Assembly (NCBI RefSeq): GCF_004217545.1
Contig: NZ_SHKY01000001.1
Coordinates: 4,154,001-4,218,000, forward strand
Source: Krasilnikovia cinnamomea
GTDB taxonomy: Bacteria; Actinomycetota; Actinomycetes; Mycobacteriales; Micromonosporaceae
Length of the DNA: 64,000 nucleotides
Reading direction: 5' to 3'
The translations under genes and the position numbers were made by a program. Of the stretch, positions 54,813 to 64,000 are shown piece by piece; positions within the stretch are counted from its first letter, which is position 1, and each line of letters begins with the position of its first letter. Below the pieces are notes generated by a model. The model was given only the letters and a program-made list of their open reading frames with translations, was not told where the DNA came from and did not search any database.

Positions 54813-55664
54813 GTGCGTACCGTCCTCGTGTGCGTCCGAACCCCGCTGGCGGCCCAGACCGTCGCGTCCACCGCGGCCCGGCTCGGCATGACCGGGGTCG
54901 TCCGGACCGCCGTCAGCGAGACCGAGGCCATGATCCGACTGGCCGAGCGGCCCGCAGAGATCGTCCTGGCCGATACCGCCGTGACCCGGCCGGACAGCGT
55001 CGGGTTCACCCGCCGCGTCCTCGCCCGCGCCCCGCAGGCGCAGGTCGTACTGTTCGGAGCCGAAGACCCACGGGTCGCCGCGGCGGCCGTCGCCGCGGGC
55101 GCCCGCGGCGTCATCCGCGGCGTCGAACACGACCTGGTCAGCGTGGTCGCCAAGGCCCTGCTGCTCCTGCTGCTACCGGTACGCCCGCAGGGCGGCATGC
55201 CGATCAACAGCGCGAACGCCCAGCCGGCAGGAGTCGCGGGCGCCGCCCGGAACAACAACTCGCCCGCCTCCCGTGGCATGCACCGCGACGGCATGGGCAT
55301 GGGCGCGGGCAACGGCGGGCCCATCCCCGCGATGCTGCCCAACTCGCCGATGGTGCCCGTGCAGCGCGGCGACGGACCGCTGGACCCGGCGACCGGGCGG
55401 CCCGCCGGCTGGCCCGCCAACGAGGGTTCGCCGGTCGGGGTCGCCGAGGCCGCACCGGCGGGCCGGCGCCTCACCCTCACCGAGCGTGAGCTGCAGGTGC
55501 TGCGCGGCATGGCCGACGGCAAGAGCAACGCGGAGATCGGCCGCGAGCTGTTCGTCTCGGAGGACACGGTCAAGACCCACGCCCGCCGCCTGTTCCGCAA
55601 GCTGGGCGCGCGGGACCGGGCCCACGCCGTCGCCGCCGGCTTCCGCGCGGGACTGGTCGCCTAA
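54813..55664 (+). CDS. BldM-like atypical response regulator with long linker
   Basis: A 283-residue regulator. The LuxR-type helix-turn-helix (219-283: TLTERELQVLRGMADGKSNAEIGRELFVSEDTVKTHARRLFRKLGARDRAHAVAAGF) is nearly the same as that of Streptomyces BldM as I remember it. Residues 1-122 are a degenerate receiver: D54 lies at the usual phosphorylation position, but the acidic pair after the first strand is replaced (VCVRTP). Residues 123-217 are a Gly/Pro/Asn/Met-rich linker absent from the roughly 200-residue BldM. AAGGAGG is about 6 nt before GTG 54813. Probably acts in development without phosphorylation; the bldM assignment is by homology and gene order. Confidence 0.85.
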   Translation: MRTVLVCVRTPLAAQTVASTAARLGMTGVVRTAVSETEAMIRLAERPAEIVLADTAVTRPDSVGFTRRVLARAPQAQVVLFGAEDPRVAAAAVAAGARGVIRGVEHDLVSVVAKALLLLLLPVRPQGGMPINSANAQPAGVAGAARNNNSPASRGMHRDGMGMGAGNGGPIPAMLPNSPMVPVQRGDGPLDPATGRPAGWPANEGSPVGVAEAAPAGRRLTLTERELQVLRGMADGKSNAEIGRELFVSEDTVKTHARRLFRKLGARDRAHAVAAGFRAGLVA

Positions 55665-55741
55665 CCCCGCAAAGGCACCACCGGACCGGCATCGCGGGGC
55701 AGGGCCACGGATACCACCCCTCCCCCCGCGATCGCCGCCGG

Positions 55742-55802
55742 TGAGTTGTGGGTGGAAAGGGTGGCTGCGGTGTGTGCAGTCACCCTTTCCACCCACAACT
55801 CA
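55742..55802. terminator. 22-bp perfect inverted repeat, bidirectional terminator or dispersed element
   Basis: Arms at 55742-55763 and 55781-55802 are fully complementary, starting TGAGTTGTGGGTGG and its complement. The 17-nt loop can add a 4-bp CTGC/GCAG stem. It lies 78 bp after the BldM-like stop and 47 bp from the end of the convergent DUF5319 gene. Confidence 0.75.
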
Positions 55803-55848
55803 GCGGTGCACAAGGCGATCGCCGCGGAGCGAAGCGGAGCCAGCCAGC

Positions 55849-56244
55849 TCAGTCGTCGTCCGTACCTTCGGCGAGGGTGTCGTGTACCCCGTCGGCGTAG
55901 CCGCGGGCGTACTCCCAGGTGACGTAGTGATCGGGATCCGGGTCGTAGGCCGGCTCGTGTACCCGGGGGCGGCCGCTGCTGAGCAGGTGGCGCAGGTTGC
56001 CGCGGAGCAGATCCCAGTCGAAGTAGTGCGGCTCGTGGCAGTCCTCGCACTCGATGACCAGCCCGCGGATGCCCGTCGGACTCAGTAGCGCCTGGTAGAT
56101 CTCCAGGTCAGAGAGGTCCTCGAGCACGTCCTGGCGTTCAGACTCGGTCAGCGGGTCGTTCTCGGCCTCGTCGGTGACGTCGTCGAGGCCCGCCGCCGGG
56201 TCGGCGGGGTCGCCGTTGAACGGGTCGATCGGTTCTTCCTGCAC
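55849..56244 (-). CDS. DUF5319 acidic protein
   Basis: A 131-residue acidic soluble protein: VQEEPIDPFNGDPADPA opening, LEDLSDLEIYQALLSPTGIRGLVIECEDCHEPHYFDWDLLRGNLRHLL in the middle (C-x2-C may bind metal) and VHEPAYDPDPDHYVTWEYARGYADG near the end. This is the DUF5319 pattern, conserved in actinomycetes near guaB. GTG 56244 has TACGGT 6 nt upstream on the minus strand (56251-56256) and no ribosome site, so probably leaderless. Function unknown. Confidence 0.88.
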   Translation of the reverse strand: MQEEPIDPFNGDPADPAAGLDDVTDEAENDPLTESERQDVLEDLSDLEIYQALLSPTGIRGLVIECEDCHEPHYFDWDLLRGNLRHLLSSGRPRVHEPAYDPDPDHYVTWEYARGYADGVHDTLAEGTDDD

Positions 56245-56325
56245 GTGTTCACCGTACCTAGTCCGGGGCGCTGTGTGGTGGGCCGCACGGGCTGTCCGGC
56301 GAGATGGACGGGCCCGGGCCATGGG

Positions 56326-56331
56326 TAGGAT
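56326..56331 (+). promoter_or_regulatory. -10 box of guaB
   Basis: TAGGAT 40 nt before GTG 56372, giving a leader of about 34 nt with GGGGATG upstream of the start. This gene is therefore leadered, unlike its neighbours. Confidence 0.4.
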
Positions 56332-56368
56332 GGAACCTTCCACCAGCGTCGAGCACCACCGGGGATGA

Positions 56369-57859
<1,491 letters not shown>

Positions 57860-57873
57860 ATAGAGGAACAGAC

Positions 57874-58992
57874 ATGCGTGACGTCGTGGAGATCGGTCTC
57901 GGGAAGACCGCCCAGCGCGGCTACCACCTCGACGACATCGCGATCGTGCCCAGCCGGCGCACCCGCGACGTCGACGACGTGTCCACCGAGTGGCGGGTCG
58001 ACGCGTACCCGTTCAAGATCCCCTGTGTCGCGCACCCGTCGGACGCGACCATGAGCCCGGACGCGGCGATCGCCCTGGGCCGCCTCGGCGGCCTGGGCGT
58101 GCTCAACGCCGAGGGCCTGTGGACCCGGTACGAGGATCCCACCAAGATCCTCGAGGAGCTGGCCTCGCTGGACGCCGACGCCGACGCCACCAAGCGGCTC
58201 CAGGAGGTGTACGCGGAGCCGATCCGCCCGGAGCTGCTCGCCGAGCGGGTCCGCGCCATGCGCGACGGCGGGGTGACCGTCGCCGTGCGGGTCTCGCCGC
58301 AGCACACCCTGGCGCTGGCCCCGGTGGTCCTCGACGCCGGTGTCGACCTGCTGGTCATCCAGGGCACCCTGGTGTCGGCCGAGCACGTGTCGACCACGGA
58401 CGAGCCGCTCAACCTCAAGGAGTTCATCGCCGACCTCGACCTGCCGGTGATCGTCGGCGGCTGCACGGACTACAAGACCGCGCTGCACCTGATGCGCACC
58501 GGCGCGGCCGGGGTCATCGTGGGCATTGGCGCGGACGAGTGGTCGACCACGGACACCGTGCTCGGCATCCGGGTGCCGATGGCCACGGCGATCGCGGACG
58601 CGGCGGCGGCCCGCCGCGACTACCTGGACGAGACCGGCGGCCGGTACGTGCACCTCATCGCGGACGGCGGCATCTCCACCTCGGGCGACATCGCCAAGGC
58701 CATCGGCTGCGGGGCGGACGCGGTCATGCTGGGCGAGCCGTTGTCGCTGGCCGAGGGCGCCCCGGCGGGCGGGGCGTGGTGGCACTCGGCGGCCAGTCAC
58801 CCCAGCCTGCCCCGGGGCGGCTTCTGCATCGCGGGCGAGCCGGACGGCACCCTGGAGGAGATTCTCTACGGCCCCGCCGACCGCCCGGACGGGCAGCTCA
58901 ACCTCTTCGGCGGGCTGCGGCGGGCCATGGCCAAGTGCGGCTACCGTGACCTCAAGGAGTTCCAGAAGGTCGCGCTGGTCCTCGACCGCTGA
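57874..58992 (+). CDS. guaB3: GuaB3 family IMP dehydrogenase-related protein
   Basis: A 372-residue TIM barrel of the GuaB3 family (MRDVVEIGLGKTAQRGYHLDDIAIVPSRRTRDVDDVSTEW opening) without CBS domains. The loop corresponding to GuaB's GPGAICTTR reads GADEWSTTDTVLGIRVP (219-235), so the catalytic Cys is replaced by Thr/Ser-rich residues. The phosphate-binding [26 protein letters not shown] is kept. Conserved next to guaB in actinobacteria. A nucleotide-linked function is likely, but not classical IMP dehydrogenase. GAGGAACAG is before ATG 57874. Confidence 0.92.
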   Translation: MRDVVEIGLGKTAQRGYHLDDIAIVPSRRTRDVDDVSTEWRVDAYPFKIPCVAHPSDATMSPDAAIALGRLGGLGVLNAEGLWTRYEDPTKILEELASLDADADATKRLQEVYAEPIRPELLAERVRAMRDGGVTVAVRVSPQHTLALAPVVLDAGVDLLVIQGTLVSAEHVSTTDEPLNLKEFIADLDLPVIVGGCTDYKTALHLMRTGAAGVIVGIGADEWSTTDTVLGIRVPMATAIADAAAARRDYLDETGGRYVHLIADGGISTSGDIAKAIGCGADAVMLGEPLSLAEGAPAGGAWWHSAASHPSLPRGGFCIAGEPDGTLEEILYGPADRPDGQLNLFGGLRRAMAKCGYRDLKEFQKVALVLDR

Positions 58993-59079
58993 CACCCGCG
59001 GCCGGTGCGGCCGGGCGATCCTGAACGGATACCCAGCATGCGGATACGCAGCCGTTATGCCTGGGTTGCGCCGGATCAG

Positions 59080-59085
59080 TAGATT
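59080..59085 (+). promoter_or_regulatory. -10 box of a leaderless M1 peptidase transcript
   Basis: TAGATT, 7 nt before ATG 59093, with no ribosome-binding site. Confidence 0.5.
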
Positions 59086-59092
59086 TGTGCTC

Positions 59093-60523
59093 ATGAAACG
59101 GGGACTTGCGGCCGGTATCGCGATCGTCATCGCGGCCGGTGGCTGCACCAGCGGGCGGAACTCCAGCGCCGATCGCCCATCGGCCCAAGCGTCGAGCCGG
59201 GCGCCGAGCTTCAGTCCGGGCGCCCCCGGCGCCGGTGACCCGTACTTCCCGACGTACGGAAACGGCGGGTACGACGTCGGCGGGTACGACCTCGCGCTGC
59301 GCTTCGACCCCGGCACCGGCCGGTTGAGCGGCACCGCCACGATCACCGCCACGGCCACCCAGGACCTGTCCCGCTTCAACCTCGACCTGGCCCACCTCAC
59401 CGCCTCCGAGGTGACCGTGGACGGGCGCGGGGCCACCAGCCAGGCCGAGGGCAACGAACTCGTCGTCACCCCGGCCGTCGGGCTGCTCAAGGACCGCCCG
59501 TTCACCGTGGTGGTGCGCTACGCCGGGGTGCCGCAGCCGCTGGCCAACGAGGCGCTCGGCGAGGGCGGCTGGTTCCGCACCGCCGACGGCGCGTTCGCGG
59601 TGGGCCAGCCCGAGTCGGCCAGCACCTGGTTCCCGGTCAACGACCATCCGTCGGACAAGGCGACGTTCAAGCTGGCCATGACCGTGCCGGACGGGCTGGA
59701 GGTGCTCAGCAACGGGGTGCCGGGGCGGCGCACCAACGCGGCCGGGTGGACGACCTGGACCTGGTCGGAGGGCGCGCCGATGGCCAGCTACCTCGCCACG
59801 GTGGCGATCGGGCAGTACCGGATCACCACCGGCACCCACGACGGGAAGCCGATGATCGTGGCGGTGCCCGCTTCGATGCCCGCCGGCGACCCCGCGGCGA
59901 AGTCGCTGGCCCGCACCGGTGAGGTGACGGACTTCCTCGCGACCCAGTTCGGGCCGTACCCGTTCGACGCGAACGGCGGGGTGGTGGTCGCCGACGACCG
60001 GCTCGACTTCGCGCTGGAGACCCAGACCCGCCCGGTCTACGGCGACACCTGGTTCGACGACGGCGAAAACACCAGCGTGGTCGCGCACGAGCTGGGCCAC
60101 CAGTGGTACGGCAACAGCCTCGCCCTGGAACGCTGGCAGGACATCTGGCTCAACGAGGGGTTCGCCACGTACGCGGAGTGGCTGTGGCGCGAGCACGAGG
60201 GCCAGGCCACCGTGGCGGAGAGCTTCGACCGCACGTACACAAAGTTCAAGGACTGGTCCCAGCCCACCGGCAAGCCGGGCCCGGACGGGATCTTCGACGC
60301 CGCGGTCTACGAGCGTGGGGCCATGACCCTGTACGCGCTGCGCCGCGCGATGGGCGACACCGCGTTCGCCGGGCTGCTCAAGACGTGGGCGGCGCAGCAG
60401 CGCGACGGCAACGTCACCACGACCGAGTTCATCGCGGCCGCGCAACAGGCGGCTGGTGGCACCGACCTGGATCCGGTGTTCCAGGCGTGGCTGTTCGGCA
60501 CCACCAAGCCGCCGCGTCCCTAG
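59093..60523 (+). CDS. M1-family metallopeptidase lipoprotein
   Basis: A 476-residue exported lipoprotein with lipobox AAGGC (Cys18). After a Ser/Ala-rich spacer come the beta-rich N-terminal M1 domain (YDLALRFDPGTGRLSGTATI) and the thermolysin-like catalytic domain with zinc motif H332-E-x-x-H336 and E355 (HELGHQWYG ... NEGFATYAEW). The C-terminal helical domain of full aminopeptidase N is absent, as in many actinomycete secreted members. Cleaves N-terminal residues of peptides outside the cell, by family. Stop codon CTAG is shared with the convergent LCP gene. Confidence 0.92.
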   Translation: MKRGLAAGIAIVIAAGGCTSGRNSSADRPSAQASSRAPSFSPGAPGAGDPYFPTYGNGGYDVGGYDLALRFDPGTGRLSGTATITATATQDLSRFNLDLAHLTASEVTVDGRGATSQAEGNELVVTPAVGLLKDRPFTVVVRYAGVPQPLANEALGEGGWFRTADGAFAVGQPESASTWFPVNDHPSDKATFKLAMTVPDGLEVLSNGVPGRRTNAAGWTTWTWSEGAPMASYLATVAIGQYRITTGTHDGKPMIVAVPASMPAGDPAAKSLARTGEVTDFLATQFGPYPFDANGGVVVADDRLDFALETQTRPVYGDTWFDDGENTSVVAHELGHQWYGNSLALERWQDIWLNEGFATYAEWLWREHEGQATVAESFDRTYTKFKDWSQPTGKPGPDGIFDAAVYERGAMTLYALRRAMGDTAFAGLLKTWAAQQRDGNVTTTEFIAAAQQAAGGTDLDPVFQAWLFGTTKPPRP

Positions 60524-61620
60524 CGGTGGATCAGGTCCGGGTGCTTGGTGAGGTACGGGCCGACCTGGTCGGCGGTGACCGCCTTGAGGAAGCCCCGGCC
60601 CTCCGGAAGCAGCTGTTCGCCGAGGTAGCGGCCGCCGCTGCCGACCGAGTCGCCGGGCAGCCCGACCAGGGTCAGCTGGTCCGGCTTGAGGTTGCTCAGC
60701 GCGCTCGCGTACTCCAGCGGGGTCTTGCCGCCCACGTAGACCAGGCTGTCCCCGAGCGCGGTGAGCAGCGCCTGCAGCTTGGCGGGGTCGGTTCCGACGC
60801 CGGTGTCCAGCGCCTTGGTGAGCAGGGCCCGGACGAGCTGCCGCTGGTGGCGCCCCCGGTCGTAGTCGCCGCCCTTGAGGCCGTACCGCTGGCGGGCGTA
60901 GTCGATCGCCTGCCAGCCGACCAGGTTCTGCGTGCCGGGCTTGTACACGGCCTGCGGGCCGACGTACCCGCCGCCACCGCGCTGCAGGGTACGCAGGCCG
61001 CCGTCCGGGCGGCGGTGGATCGAGACGACCTTCTGGTCGATCGTCAGGGTGACCCCGCCGAGCGCGTCGGTGAGCTTCTCCAGCCCGCCGAAGGTGAGGA
61101 CCGCCCCGGCGTGGAAGGTCTTGATCCCGGTGTACGCGGAGATCGTCTTGGCCAGTAGCTCGTACCCCTGCTGGACGTTGGCCTTGTCGCTGCCGGGTAC
61201 CCGCGCGCCCCGGCTCATCGCCTCGGTGATCTTGTAGCGGCCGCCCTTGAAGCCGGACTTCGGGAACGCCGGGATGTCGACCCGCAGGTCGCGGGGGAGC
61301 GAGTACAGGTAGCCGTGGTCGAGGCCACGTTCGAGGTGCAGCAGCATGATCGTGTCGGAGTGCGGCTGCCAGTCCTTGACGCTGACCCGGGTGTCGACCC
61401 CGAGCAGCAGCAGGTCGAGGGGTCCGGTGATCCCGGCACCGGGCTCCGGTGCCGAGGCTGAGGGGGCGGCGGTCGCGGGGGCGGAGGGGGGCGCGGACGC
61501 CGGGGCGGCGGCCGCACCGCTGCCCGCCGTGCGGGTGTGCAGCGCGTACGCGACACCCCCACCGGCCAGCACCAGGAACGCCACCACGGCCGCCGTCCAG
61601 ATCATCTGCTGTTTACGCAC
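60520..61620 (-). CDS. LytR-CpsA-Psr (LCP) family protein
   Basis: A 366-residue membrane-anchored phosphotransferase-type protein. One N-terminal TM helix (about 8-27), an Ala/Ser/Pro spacer, and the LCP domain (LDLLLLGVDTRVSVKDWQPHSDTIMLLHL, SLPRDLRVDIP, ITEAMSRGARVPGSD, LGGVTLTID, YARQRYGLKGGDYDRGRHQRQLVRAL). Conserved Arg and Asp of the polyprenyl-phosphate pocket are visible. Such proteins attach glycopolymers to peptidoglycan. GTG 61620 is 6 nt behind TATCTT (61627-61632, minus strand), apparently leaderless. Confidence 0.93.
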   Translation of the reverse strand: MRKQQMIWTAAVVAFLVLAGGGVAYALHTRTAGSGAAAAPASAPPSAPATAAPSASAPEPGAGITGPLDLLLLGVDTRVSVKDWQPHSDTIMLLHLERGLDHGYLYSLPRDLRVDIPAFPKSGFKGGRYKITEAMSRGARVPGSDKANVQQGYELLAKTISAYTGIKTFHAGAVLTFGGLEKLTDALGGVTLTIDQKVVSIHRRPDGGLRTLQRGGGGYVGPQAVYKPGTQNLVGWQAIDYARQRYGLKGGDYDRGRHQRQLVRALLTKALDTGVGTDPAKLQALLTALGDSLVYVGGKTPLEYASALSNLKPDQLTLVGLPGDSVGSGGRYLGEQLLPEGRGFLKAVTADQVGPYLTKHPDLIHR

Positions 61621-61626
61621 AGCGCG

Positions 61627-61632
61627 AAGATA
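61627..61632 (-). promoter_or_regulatory. -10 box of a leaderless LCP transcript
   Basis: TATCTT on the minus strand, 6 nt before GTG 61620. Strong hexamer, no ribosome site. Confidence 0.5.
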
Positions 61633-61736
61633 GCTCGCAACTCAAACGCCACCGATCCGCTCCTCGGCTACTGGAATCTCCGCCGACGGTGGGGATGCCG
61701 GTCACTTGGCCGGCGTTTCGCGTGGAGGTACGTGGA

Positions 61737-63488
61737 ATGCGGGCTGGCGTTGCGACGTTGGCGTTGGGCCTGGCGGCCGGTGGTCTGATCGTGACGGGCG
61801 CCCCGGCGCGCGCCGACGTGGGGGTCCCGGCGGTCTCTCTGATCGTCGGTCTGCGTACCCCGGACGCGGGGGCGACGGCCGCGGGCGCCGCGGCGATCGC
61901 GAGCACCCAGGCGGACGTGGTGGGCAGGCTCGACGAGCGGGTCGACGTCGTCGACGCCGCACCGCTGGCCGACGCGGTCACCGTGGAGGTCCCCGCCGAC
62001 CAGGCCGCCGCGGCCACCGCCGCGCTGCGCGGTGACCCGGCGGTCCGCTACGTCGAGCCGGACCACGTCGCGCACGCGGCGGCGGTCCCGAACGATCCCG
62101 GGTACTCGTACCAGTGGGGGGTGCGCAAGACCCGCGTCAGCACCGCCTGGTCGACCACCCACGGTTCCAGCAGCGTGGTGATCGCCGTGGTCGACACCGG
62201 GGTGAGCCGGACCCCCGATCTGACCGGGCGCGTGCTGGCCGGCTACGACTTCGTCAACAACGACAGCAACGCCGCCGACGACAACGGGCACGGCACGCTC
62301 GTGGCGGGCGTGGCCGCCGCGGCCGGCAACGACGCCGAGGGCATCGCGGGCGTCTGCTGGACCTGCAAGGTCCTGCCGGTCAAGGTGCTGGACCGCAACG
62401 GCACCGGTGACTACAGCGACATCGCCAAGGGCATCCGGTGGGCCGCCGACCACGGCGCCGACGTGATCAACCTGTCGCTCAGCGGCACGGCCGACAGCCA
62501 GCTGCTGCGCGACGCGGTCACGTACGCGATGGGCAAGGGTGCTCTCGTGGTGGCGGCGGCGGGCAACGACGGCGAGAAGTCCCGGCACTTCCCGGCGGCG
62601 ATCTCGGCGGTGCTGTCGGTGGGCGCCTCGACGTCGGCGGACACCCGCTACTCATGGTCGAACTACGGCGGCTGGGTGGACGTCGCCGCGCCCGGCTGCA
62701 ACCCGGCGCAGGCGAAGGACGGTTCGATCGTCGTGTTCTGCGGCACCTCCTCGAGCTCCCCGATGGTCGCGGGTATCGCGGCGTTGCTGGCGGGCAGCGG
62801 CACCCCCGCGACCCCCGTCAAGATCCGTTCCGTGCTGAGCGCGTCGGCCCGGCAGCTCACCACGACCTGGCTGACGTGGGGCCGCGTCGACGCGGCGACC
62901 GCGCTGGCCGCCCTGCCGGACCGCACGGCGCCGCAGGTGTCGTTCCGCACGCCGGCGGCCTCCGCCCTGGTCGGCGGCACCGTCAGCGTCGGCGCCACGG
63001 CCACCGACAGCGCCGCCGTCAGCCGGGTCCAGCTGCTGCTCAACGACACCGTGGTGGCCTCGGACGTCACCGCCCCGTACGTGTTGCGCTGGAAGTCGGC
63101 CCCCCGCAACGGCAAGACCACCCTGGTGCTGCGGGTGTACGACCGGGCGGGCAACGCCGCGACGGCGCGCCGTACGGTGCTGGTCGACAGCAGCGGCCCG
63201 GCGGTGACCGTGACGAAGGCCCCGGCGAACCGCACCCGCCACATCCGCGGCACGAAGTACGTCACCGCGCAGGCGAGCGACGCGCACGGCGTCGCGCGCC
63301 TGGAACTGGTGGTCGACGGCAAGGTCACCCAGCGGTACGCGGTGCCCACCCCGGCGCCCGGCTCCGTCGCCCGGCACAGGTTCAAGGTCAAGACCTGGAA
63401 GCACGGCAGGTCCATGACGGTACGGGTCCGCGCCTACGACTCGCTGGGCAACCTGCGCTCCGCCCCGGCCCGGAAGTGGTACCGCTGA
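61737..63488 (+). CDS. Secreted subtilisin-like serine protease (S8)
   Basis: A 583-residue exported protease. Signal peptide ([26 protein letters not shown], cut near 26), an I9-like pro-domain (about 30-110), then the S8 domain with D153 (VVDTGVS), H185 (NGHGTLVAG) and S338 ([11 protein letters not shown]), plus GND at 276-278 for the oxyanion hole. Two Ig-like beta domains follow (about 385-480 and 485-583). Cys208/Cys210 and Cys321/Cys335 might form disulfides. ATG 61737 has GGAGG about 9 nt upstream. Confidence 0.93.
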   Translation: MRAGVATLALGLAAGGLIVTGAPARADVGVPAVSLIVGLRTPDAGATAAGAAAIASTQADVVGRLDERVDVVDAAPLADAVTVEVPADQAAAATAALRGDPAVRYVEPDHVAHAAAVPNDPGYSYQWGVRKTRVSTAWSTTHGSSSVVIAVVDTGVSRTPDLTGRVLAGYDFVNNDSNAADDNGHGTLVAGVAAAAGNDAEGIAGVCWTCKVLPVKVLDRNGTGDYSDIAKGIRWAADHGADVINLSLSGTADSQLLRDAVTYAMGKGALVVAAAGNDGEKSRHFPAAISAVLSVGASTSADTRYSWSNYGGWVDVAAPGCNPAQAKDGSIVVFCGTSSSSPMVAGIAALLAGSGTPATPVKIRSVLSASARQLTTTWLTWGRVDAATALAALPDRTAPQVSFRTPAASALVGGTVSVGATATDSAAVSRVQLLLNDTVVASDVTAPYVLRWKSAPRNGKTTLVLRVYDRAGNAATARRTVLVDSSGPAVTVTKAPANRTRHIRGTKYVTAQASDAHGVARLELVVDGKVTQRYAVPTPAPGSVARHRFKVKTWKHGRSMTVRVRAYDSLGNLRSAPARKWYR

Positions 63489-63494
63489 CGCCGG

Positions 63495-63500
63495 TAAACT
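63495..63500 (+). promoter_or_regulatory. -10 box before guaA
   Basis: TAAACT, 8 nt before ATG 63509, and no ribosome-binding site. Leaderless or nearly leaderless. Confidence 0.45.
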
Positions 63501-63508
63501 CGGCCGTC

Positions 63509-64000
63509 ATGAGCACACCCCGCCCGGTTCTCGTCGTCGACTTCGGTGCCCAGTACGCCCAGCTGATCGCCCGCCGGGTCCGGGAGGCGCGGGTGTATTC
63601 GGAGATCGTGCCGCACTCGATGCCGGTCGCCGACATGCTGGCCAAGAACCCGGCCGCGATCATCCTGTCGGGCGGGCCCTCCAGCGTGTACGAGCCGGGC
63701 GCCCCGGTGCTGGACCCGGCGCTGTTCGACAACGACGTGCCGGTCTTCGGCATCTGCTACGGCTTCCAGGCGATGGCCCAGGCCCTCGGCGGCACGGTGG
63801 CCCAGACCGGAGCCCGCGAGTACGGCCGTACGGTGCTGGCCGCCCAGGGTGGGACCCTGCTGCGTGAGCTGCCCGCGGGTCTGCCGGTGTGGATGAGCCA
63901 CGGCGACAGCGTCACGGTCGCCCCCGCCGGTTTCGCGGTGACCGCGGCGTCGTCGGGCGCCCCCGTGGCCGCGTTCGAGGATCTGGCCGCGCGCCGGGCC
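63509..64000 (+). CDS. guaA: GMP synthase GuaA, 5' part (cut by window end)
   Basis: The open frame runs off the window after 164 codons. It starts [34 protein letters not shown], the glutamine amidotransferase domain of GMP synthase. Visible are [15 protein letters not shown], the nucleophile Cys in [16 protein letters not shown], and WMSHGDSV. The synthetase domain lies beyond the window. It makes GMP from XMP, the step after GuaB; here about 5.6 kb separates the two genes. Confidence 0.96.
   Translation, partial: MSTPRPVLVVDFGAQYAQLIARRVREARVYSEIVPHSMPVADMLAKNPAAIILSGGPSSVYEPGAPVLDPALFDNDVPVFGICYGFQAMAQALGGTVAQTGAREYGRTVLAAQGGTLLRELPAGLPVWMSHGDSVTVAPAGFAVTAASSGAPVAAFEDLAARRA

Overview
The window is very G+C-rich chromosomal DNA from an actinomycete. 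Gene content and dispersed repeats fit the Micromonosporaceae (Actinoplanes/Micromonospora-like), which is an inference without database support. The evidence is a conservon (CvnABCD), WhiB- and BldM-type regulators, an F420-dependent luciferase-like oxidoreductase, a His-tailed GroEL1 behind CIRCE operators, many GTG starts and many apparently leaderless genes. No rRNA, tRNA, IS element, prophage or CRISPR array was seen; it is mostly conserved core chromosome.

Layout. 1-4618: truncated membrane protein, short TERSEG-type repeats, RsmC-like methyltransferase, ABC-F ATPase and a secreted FN3-like protein. 4763-10823: a TPP riboswitch followed by thiE-thiO-thiS-thiG-tenI/thiE2-thiD-thiC, almost complete thiamine biosynthesis in one strand-consistent cluster. 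11034-17967: repeat-bearing membrane protein, LLM oxidoreductase, a divergent ABC importer (ATPase one way, lipoprotein and permease the other) and an orphan ligand-binding lipoprotein. 18253-24502: conservon cvnABCD next to an NnaR-like HemD/winged-helix regulator, which hints at a nitrate/nitrite theme. 25275-32689: rplM-rpsI, glmM, a class I aminotransferase, an MmpS-like protein and glmS, so both GlmM and GlmS of UDP-GlcNAc synthesis are here. 32676-34582: a DUF1023 hydrolase with a small ESX-like partner. 34754-42432: acpS, nnrD, alr, alpha/beta hydrolase, tsaE, ung, tsaB, rimI, tsaD, a tightly overlapping housekeeping block containing the t6A genes. 43020-47581: xylose-type ABC importer with a ROK repressor.

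47977-64000: Cys-tRNA(Pro) deacylase, THUMP-like methyltransferase, CIRCE-controlled groES-groEL1, a membrane-anchored molybdopterin oxidoreductase, whiB, a BldM-like regulator, DUF5319, guaB, guaB3, M1 lipoprotein peptidase, LCP protein, secreted subtilase, and the 5' part of guaA. The order groESL-whiB-bldM-guaB-guaB3 resembles the developmental/purine neighbourhood known from Streptomyces.

Three sequence-level themes recur. (1) About a dozen genes have a TANNNT or CAGGAT hexamer 6-8 nt before the start codon, the signature of leaderless mRNA. (2) Short G+C-rich tandem duplications occur in genes (units of 18, 24 and 30 bp, multiples of three) and between genes (20, 28 and about 32 bp). (3) Long perfect hairpins lie in intergenic regions, some probably dispersed elements and some probably terminators or operon processing sites.
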